The translations under genes and the position numbers were made by a program. A DNA stretch of 10,989 nucleotides, taken from contig JAIDQW010000304.1 of assembly GCA_029062075.1 (NCBI GenBank), positions 1 to 10,989 of the forward strand, given 5' to 3'. This DNA comes from Paramuribaculum sp. Its GTDB lineage: Bacteria; Bacteroidota; Bacteroidia; Bacteroidales; Muribaculaceae. The notes under the pieces are model-generated. The model did no database searches. It was not told the origin of the DNA and worked only from the letters and a program-made list of their open reading frames with translations. This document shows positions 6,954 through 10,989 of this stretch, in pieces (the stretch's first letter is position 1; each line of letters begins with the position of its first letter).

Positions 6954-7660
6954 CACCCCACACCTATATTATAAATCATCCGTCGCTCGGTGAGGTGACA
7001 GTTACCCTGAATCCGAGAGCCAAAAGAATCAGCGGACGCTGGAAACTCGGTAAAGTTTTGATAACAGCTCCGGCAAGTGTATCAGATAAAAGGCTTGAAC
7101 AGGCTATTGATTCTTTATCTCAAAAGCTAATTGAGAGAAAAAGCACTTTCAAATACTCCGAAAATCAGATCATTAACTCCGAGGATATCTCCTTTGCTAT
7201 TATCAGGCAAAATTTCCGACCTGACTCAATTATCGTTAGCCCGGCTTTGCCTGTCACAAAAATTCAGGTTGGCAGCAACATTGACCTTTACTCACATTCA
7301 GCAACCGTGGCTATAAGCAAAGCACTGAACTCAGCCGCTTATCGGTTTGCACCGACCATTCTCCTGCCCAGGGCTAAAGCACTTGCACTATCGGTAGGAG
7401 CAAATCCCGCAGGCTGGAAGATTGGTAAAGGGCTCAGGACTCTCGGCACTTGCAGCAGCACAAGAATTATTACACTCAGTAGTACTCTCGTGTTTATGCC
7501 ACAGGAACTGCGCGATTATATCGTTTTCCACGAACTCGCCCACCTCTCTGAGATGAATCATTCCGCCGCTTTTCATAGTATTTGCAATAGGTACTGCAAA
7601 GGCAGAGAAGCAGAGCTTCGCGCCAAACTAAAAAACTTCCCCTATCCCGTTCTCCGATAA
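6950..7660 (+). CDS. YgjP-type zinc metallopeptidase (DUF45, UTP pyrophosphatase/WLM-like family)
   Basis: The 236-residue protein carries the zincin motif HELAH at 194-198, with His204 as the probable third zinc ligand (HELAHLSEMNHSAAFH) and Glu195 as the catalytic base. The stretch before it (LGTCSSTRIITLSSTLVFMPQELRDYIVFHELAH) matches the YgjP/DUF45 pattern, whose usual form is 'WGSCS...I.LN..L...P....DYVVVHELAH'. The N-terminal half (about 1-120) is the poorly conserved beta-rich part of the family and shows more drift here; the usual Trp before Gly-Ser-Cys-Ser is replaced (TLGTCSS). No signal peptide or membrane segment is visible, so it should be cytoplasmic. The substrate is unknown for most members. 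I chose the ATG at 6950, which overlaps the NAD kinase stop, over an in-frame TTG at 6932. Confidence 0.85.
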   Translation: MTPHTYIINHPSLGEVTVTLNPRAKRISGRWKLGKVLITAPASVSDKRLEQAIDSLSQKLIERKSTFKYSENQIINSEDISFAIIRQNFRPDSIIVSPALPVTKIQVGSNIDLYSHSATVAISKALNSAAYRFAPTILLPRAKALALSVGANPAGWKIGKGLRTLGTCSSTRIITLSSTLVFMPQELRDYIVFHELAHLSEMNHSAAFHSICNRYCKGREAELRAKLKNFPYPVLR

Positions 7661-7703
7661 TCAGAATATAGCCTAAAAGACCTACATTTTGGGGACTGAT
7701 GCA

Positions 7704-7747
7704 TCACGCTGTCAGACTCAGGTAGCCTCGTAGAGGCTATGCCGTGA
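7704..7747. other. Two-tier inverted repeat between the metallopeptidase gene and guaA
   Basis: A 7-bp perfect stem TAGCCTC / GAGGCTA with a 3-base loop (7723-7739) sits inside a second 5-bp pair, TCACG (7704-7708) with CGTGA (7743-7747). It starts 43 bases after the metallopeptidase stop and ends before the guaA -33 box at 7791. There is no T-tract after it on either strand, so it is not a standard intrinsic terminator. It might still end the upstream transcript or be a regulatory element; chance is possible. Confidence 0.35.
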
Positions 7748-7790
7748 CAAATGAATATGCCGATACCAGAAATCCTTATATTTCGCATGA

Positions 7791-7822
7791 TTTGTGAGTA
7801 ACAGTACTAATTGTTATCTTTG
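7791..7822 (+). promoter_or_regulatory. Bacteroidetes-type promoter of guaA
   Basis: A -33 box TTTG (7791-7794), a 20-base spacer and a -7 box TATCTTTG (7815-7822) match the consensus exactly. Transcription should begin near 7828, leaving a leader of about 40 bases before the guaA ATG, too short for a purine riboswitch. The -7 box is identical in sequence to that of the TolC-like gene. Confidence 0.82.
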
Positions 7823-7867
7823 CAAGTGAAATAATTGCCGTAACAGGCAACTTAACCAATCATCCAC

Positions 7868-9391
7868 ATGCAAGAAAAAATCATCATTCTTGATTTCGGC
7901 TCCCAGACCACTCAGCTTATAGGCCGCAGACTGAGAGAGCTCAATATGTACTGCGAGATAGTACCTTACAACAAATTTCCACATGACGACCCGTCGGTTA
8001 TCGGTGTGATTCTGTCCGGCTCACCGTTCTCGGTATATGACGAAAAAGCTTTCAAAACCGACCTCACTGAAATCAGAGGCAAATATCCTATTCTCGGCAT
8101 TTGCTACGGAGCTCAGTTTCTTGCCTATACCAATGGTGGCACGGTTGAGAGTGCCGACAGCAGGGAATATGGCAGAGCACGCCTTGAATACATCAATAGC
8201 TCCGACCCGCTTCTCTCAGGTATTGAACAGGGTGCTCAGGTTTGGATGAGTCACGGTGACACTATCACATCTCTCCCTGAAAATTTCAAGATTATCGCAT
8301 CCACCGACCATGTGCCGGTTGCCGCATATAGGGTTGAAAACGAAAAGGTGTGGGGCGTGCAGTTCCATCCCGAAGTCTATCATAGCGAATGTGGCACAAG
8401 AATACTTGAAAATTTCATAAAGGATATATGCGGGGCTAAACAGGACTGGAGTGCCGCATCATTCATTGAATCTACCGTGCGTGAGCTCAAGGAGCAGCTC
8501 GGTGATGACAAGGTTGTTCTCGGACTAAGCGGCGGTGTTGATTCATCTGTTGCCGCCGTGCTTCTCAATAAAGCTATCGGCAAAAACCTCACCTGCATTT
8601 TTGTGGATCACGGAATGCTTCGCAAAAATGAGTTTACTAATGTCCTAAAGGATTATGAATGTCTCGGACTAAATGTAATAGGTGTTGATGCATCCGCAGA
8701 GTTCTTCAAAGAGCTTGAAGGTGTCACAGATCCCGAAAAGAAAAGAAAGATTATCGGCAAGGGATTCATTGATGTCTTTGACCGCGAGGCGCACAAACTC
8801 AAAGATGTGAAATGGCTTGGACAGGGAACCATCTACCCAGACTGCATCGAGTCGCTTTCTATCACCGGCACCACTATCAAGAGTCACCATAATGTTGGCG
8901 GACTACCCGAAAAAATGAACCTCAAGCTCTGCGAACCGCTTCGCCTCCTCTTCAAGGATGAAGTCAGAGCCGTTGGTCGTGAGCTCGGTATGCCGGAACA
9001 CCTTATCACACGTCACCCCTTCCCTGGTCCAGGACTGGCGGTAAGAATTCTCGGAGACATAACACCCGAAAAGGTAAGCATACTCCAGAATGCTGATGAC
9101 ATATTCATTCAGGGACTCAGAGACTGGGGACTCTATGACAAAGTCTGGCAGGCTGGAGTTATACTTCTACCCGTGCAGAGCGTCGGAGTGATGGGCGATG
9201 AGCGCACCTACGAAAGAGCTGTAGCCCTTCGCGCAGTCACCAGCACCGATGCCATGACTGCCGACTGGGCGCACCTCCCCTATGAATTCCTCGCTGAGGT
9301 TTCCAACAAGATTATAAACAAAGTGCGTGGAGTCAACCGCGTAACATACGATATCTCATCTAAACCACCGGCAACAATCGAGTGGGAATAG
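7868..9391 (+). CDS. guaA: GMP synthase (glutamine-hydrolysing)
   Basis: GuaA makes GMP from XMP, ATP and glutamine, the last step of guanine nucleotide synthesis. The 507 residues cover the full two-domain enzyme. The N-terminal class I glutamine amidotransferase (about 1-190) has the nucleophile Cys79 in ILGICYGAQ and the His167/Glu169 pair in QFHPEV completing the triad; the oxyanion region is SGSPFSV (50-56), with Ser-Gly-Ser-Pro in place of the usual Gly-Gly-Pro, as I recall from other Bacteroidetes. The ATP-pyrophosphatase domain has the P-loop SGGVDSS at 221-227, then [20 protein letters not shown] and the XMP-binding/dimerisation C-terminal domain with [14 protein letters not shown] and the classic ending KPPATIEWE. 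It has its own promoter and is followed by a strong terminator, so it is probably monocistronic. Confidence 0.97.
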   Translation: MQEKIIILDFGSQTTQLIGRRLRELNMYCEIVPYNKFPHDDPSVIGVILSGSPFSVYDEKAFKTDLTEIRGKYPILGICYGAQFLAYTNGGTVESADSREYGRARLEYINSSDPLLSGIEQGAQVWMSHGDTITSLPENFKIIASTDHVPVAAYRVENEKVWGVQFHPEVYHSECGTRILENFIKDICGAKQDWSAASFIESTVRELKEQLGDDKVVLGLSGGVDSSVAAVLLNKAIGKNLTCIFVDHGMLRKNEFTNVLKDYECLGLNVIGVDASAEFFKELEGVTDPEKKRKIIGKGFIDVFDREAHKLKDVKWLGQGTIYPDCIESLSITGTTIKSHHNVGGLPEKMNLKLCEPLRLLFKDEVRAVGRELGMPEHLITRHPFPGPGLAVRILGDITPEKVSILQNADDIFIQGLRDWGLYDKVWQAGVILLPVQSVGVMGDERTYERAVALRAVTSTDAMTADWAHLPYEFLAEVSNKIINKVRGVNRVTYDISSKPPATIEWE

Positions 9392-9422
9392 TAGCACGCG
9401 CCTAAATTACACCAGTGTATAT

Positions 9423-9467
9423 CAGCCACTTAGACCCATCTGCTTCATTTACTAAGTGGCTGTTTTT
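9423..9467 (+). terminator. Intrinsic terminator of guaA
   Basis: An 11-bp perfect stem (CAGCCACTTAG at 9423-9433 with CTAAGTGGCTG at 9452-9462) encloses an 18-base loop and is followed at once by five T residues (9463-9467). It begins 32 bases after the guaA stop. The stem and T-tract make this a confident intrinsic terminator; the loop is longer than usual. Confidence 0.85.
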
Positions 9468-9510
9468 ATAAACCTGACCACAAATTATTCCTATCAACAA
9501 CCACATAATC

Positions 9511-10788
9511 ATGAAAAAAATATCTATACTTGCTTTCGCAGCAACTGCCGCCTTTACAGCATTTGCTGTTGAACCCAACGAACAGGTGCTACAATGGGCA
9601 AGCAATTATTACGCATATCCCTACACCACTGTGCCCGCCCCTGAGCAGACTCCTGCACCAAATGGCTACAAACCTTTTCACATCGAGCATTACGGTCGCC
9701 ACGGCTCCCGCTGGCATATAGGCGCCGGAATGTATAAAACTCCCGTAAGCATCCTCGAAGTAGCGGAGCGCAACGGCAAACTCACTCCACGTGGAGCTGA
9801 GGTTCTTGCACAACTCAAGGAAATTGAAGTTCAGAGCCGTGGGCGTGATGGAGAGCTCACACCGCTTGGAGCTGCTCAGCACAGAGGCATAGCGAAACGT
9901 ATGATAGCAAATTTCCCGGAAGTGTTTGCTGACGGCAGCCATGTGGATGCCCGCTCAACTGTCGTTATCCGATGCATCCTTTCTATGGATAATGAGCTTC
10001 AGGAACTGCTGGCTGCCAATCCTAAACTCAACATCACATCTGACGCTTCTCGTTCGGATATGTATTACATGAATTTCACCGATGCCGACACTGTCGCTAA
10101 AAACGCAGCTAAACTCGCAAATAAAGAACTAAAGGAATTTTACAAAAATCATAAACCGAGTTATGATTACATCAATAAACTCGTCAATGACCCTCAGTTC
10201 GCCAAAGATTCAATCAATACCGAAAGCCTCTTCTGGTACCTCACTAAACTGAGCGAAAACGCGCAGAGCCATTACGGAATGCCTGCTTTCTACGACCTCT
10301 TCACTACCGAAGACCTCAAACAGTCATGGATGAACGACAACGCCGGATGGTTTGTGAGCATGGGAAACAGCAAACTCACCGACAACCTCGGACCATTCTC
10401 ACAGCGACGTCTCCTCCGCAACATGATTACTTCATCTGACACAGCCATTGCATCTACACGCCCCGGTGCAAATCTCAGATTCGGTCACGAAGTTTGCGTT
10501 CTGCCCCTTGCCGTGCTTATGGAACTTGACCACTATGGGGACGAGATTAATGACCTTGAAGAAGTAGCAGACAAATGGAAAAATTATGAGATTTTCCCGA
10601 TGGCGTCAAACATACAGATTATCTACTACCGTCCCGATGGCTCTACCGCACCTGAAGATGTGCTTGTAAAGGTTCTGCTTAACGAGCGTGAAGTAAAACT
10701 GCCGGTTGCAACAGCCACCGCACCTTATTACAAATGGACCGACTTACGCAATTACTACCTCAAAAAACTTGAGCGCGTCCCCGACTGA
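9511..10788 (+). CDS. Secreted histidine-type (acid) phosphatase, MINPP/phytase-like branch
   Basis: This 425-residue protein belongs to branch 2 of the histidine phosphatase superfamily (acid phosphatases, phytases, MINPP). A signal peptide (MKKISILAFAATAAFTAFA) with a likely cut near residue 19 sends it to the periplasm or surface; there is no lipobox. The catalytic motif YGRHGSR (61-67) has the phospho-accepting His64. A second conserved region has LTPLGAAQHRGIAKRM (116-131) and DARSTVVIRCILSM (146-159), with the phosphate-binding Arg of the DxRxT..R pattern. The C-terminal motif is RFGHE (323-327): His326 aligns with the conserved His, but Glu327 stands where acid phosphatases have Asp; MINPPs have His-Ala-Glu. 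The length is close to that of Bacteroides MINPP-like enzymes, so phytate or another phosphomonoester is a plausible substrate, but specificity is not readable. I find no consensus promoter in the 50 bases after the guaA terminator. Confidence 0.88.
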   Translation: MKKISILAFAATAAFTAFAVEPNEQVLQWASNYYAYPYTTVPAPEQTPAPNGYKPFHIEHYGRHGSRWHIGAGMYKTPVSILEVAERNGKLTPRGAEVLAQLKEIEVQSRGRDGELTPLGAAQHRGIAKRMIANFPEVFADGSHVDARSTVVIRCILSMDNELQELLAANPKLNITSDASRSDMYYMNFTDADTVAKNAAKLANKELKEFYKNHKPSYDYINKLVNDPQFAKDSINTESLFWYLTKLSENAQSHYGMPAFYDLFTTEDLKQSWMNDNAGWFVSMGNSKLTDNLGPFSQRRLLRNMITSSDTAIASTRPGANLRFGHEVCVLPLAVLMELDHYGDEINDLEEVADKWKNYEIFPMASNIQIIYYRPDGSTAPEDVLVKVLLNEREVKLPVATATAPYYKWTDLRNYYLKKLERVPD

Positions 10789-10804
10789 TAATACCTGATA
10801 TCAT

Positions 10805-10852
10805 ATAAAATAGAAAGGGATGAGCTTTTCGGCTCATCCCTTTCTATTTTAT
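10805..10852. terminator. Bidirectional terminator between convergent genes
   Basis: A perfect 21-bp stem (10805-10825 pairing with 10832-10852) closes a 6-base loop TTTTCG. The GC-rich inner part (GGGATGAGC) and the A-rich and T-rich flanks give a T-tract on either strand, so it can end both the phosphatase transcript (stop at 10788) and the convergent minus-strand gene (stop at 10864-10866). Confidence 0.9.
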
Positions 10853-10863
10853 TGAATGTCTGA

Positions 10864-10944
10864 TTATTTCTTTGCGATGCCCATCTTCTTGGCAATAGCA
10901 GCGGGCACAGCTTCCTTGTTCACATAAATATCCATTGTCTTGGC
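10864..10944 (-). CDS. C-terminal 26 residues of an unrecognised convergent gene
   Basis: On the minus strand an open frame runs to a TAA at 10866-10864 and ends AKTMDIYVNKEAVP..AKKMGIAKK. The Ala/Lys-rich tail and the strong terminator just beyond it support a real gene end. The frame stays open to the window edge, but everything beyond 10944 is adapter-like, so only these 26 residues should be used. I do not recognise the family. Confidence 0.6.
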   Translation of the reverse strand, partial: AKTMDIYVNKEAVPAAIAKKMGIAKK

Positions 10945-10989
10945 CTGTCTCTTATACACAAAACACGCTGCCCACGAATAGCCTTTAGT
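10945..10989 (-). other. Nextera (Tn5) sequencing-adapter sequence at the contig end
   Basis: Positions 10945-10960 (CTGTCTCTTATACACA) are an exact 16-base match to the inner part of the 19-base Tn5 mosaic end used in Nextera libraries. Read on the minus strand, 10977-10945 aligns without gaps to the 33-base Read 1 transposase adapter, with 28 matches; the five mismatches are at the fifth adapter base and at the four bases just before the matched mosaic-end core. The last 12 bases (10978-10989) sit where an index would lie. Translation gives the peptide VYKRQ, a known mark of this contamination in predicted proteins. It is not host DNA and not a natural transposon end. Confidence 0.92.

Noticed and set aside
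7823..7867. Purine riboswitch in the guaA leader
   Set aside because: The leader after the predicted start site is only about 40 bases and shows no three-stem purine aptamer core.
10945..10963. A natural Tn5/IS50 end or transposon insertion in the rightmost gene
   Set aside because: The match extends without gaps into the Nextera adapter arm and ends at the contig edge; no transposase, inverted partner or target duplication is visible.
1..10989. A CRISPR array, prophage, toxin-antitoxin or other defence system
   Set aside because: No spaced direct repeats, no phage or nuclease genes, and almost all the coding space is taken by recognisable housekeeping and envelope genes.

Overview
The window looks like a complete metagenomic contig from a member of the Bacteroidales, with a Muribaculaceae- or Bacteroides-like gene complement. 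The reasons are two clean copies of the Bacteroidetes-type promoter (TTTG, 20-21 bases, TAnnTTTG), the absence of obvious Shine-Dalgarno sequences, the pdxJ-exbB-exbD-tonB gene order, and a neighbouring remnant of the CBS/ACT-like protein usually found beside the NAD kinase gene in this group. Family-level placement is inference.

Layout. Positions 1-2635 (minus strand) hold a MacAB-TolC-type export operon read leftwards: a TolC-like outer membrane factor, a lipoprotein membrane-fusion adaptor, and the first 52 codons of the ABC ATPase, cut by the contig edge. Positions 2757-5522 (minus strand) hold a tight operon of pdxJ (vitamin B6 synthesis), exbB, exbD and a TonB-like protein, which together form an energy-transducing complex of the envelope. 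From 5677 to 7660 (plus strand) a divergent operon encodes a small ACT-like protein, NAD kinase and a YgjP-type zinc metallopeptidase whose start overlaps the NAD kinase stop. Positions 7791-9467 hold guaA (GMP synthetase) with its own promoter and a strong terminator. Positions 9511-10788 encode a secreted histidine phosphatase, followed by a 21-bp perfect hairpin that can serve as a two-way terminator against a convergent gene whose last 26 codons are seen at 10864-10944.

The genes are mostly housekeeping: envelope energy supply and export on the left, cofactor and nucleotide metabolism (PLP, NADP, GMP) in the middle, and periplasmic phosphate release on the right. I see no CRISPR array, prophage, insertion sequence or novel defence system.

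The most important observations concern the edges. The right end (10945-10977, possibly to 10989) matches an Illumina Nextera Tn5 adapter and is not genomic. The left end has an in-frame stop inside the Walker A motif of the ABC ATPase, eight bases from the edge, most simply an end-of-contig error. Biologically, the most interesting points are the ACT-like protein that appears to have lost its CBS domains, and a histidine phosphatase with His-Glu where His-Asp is usual.
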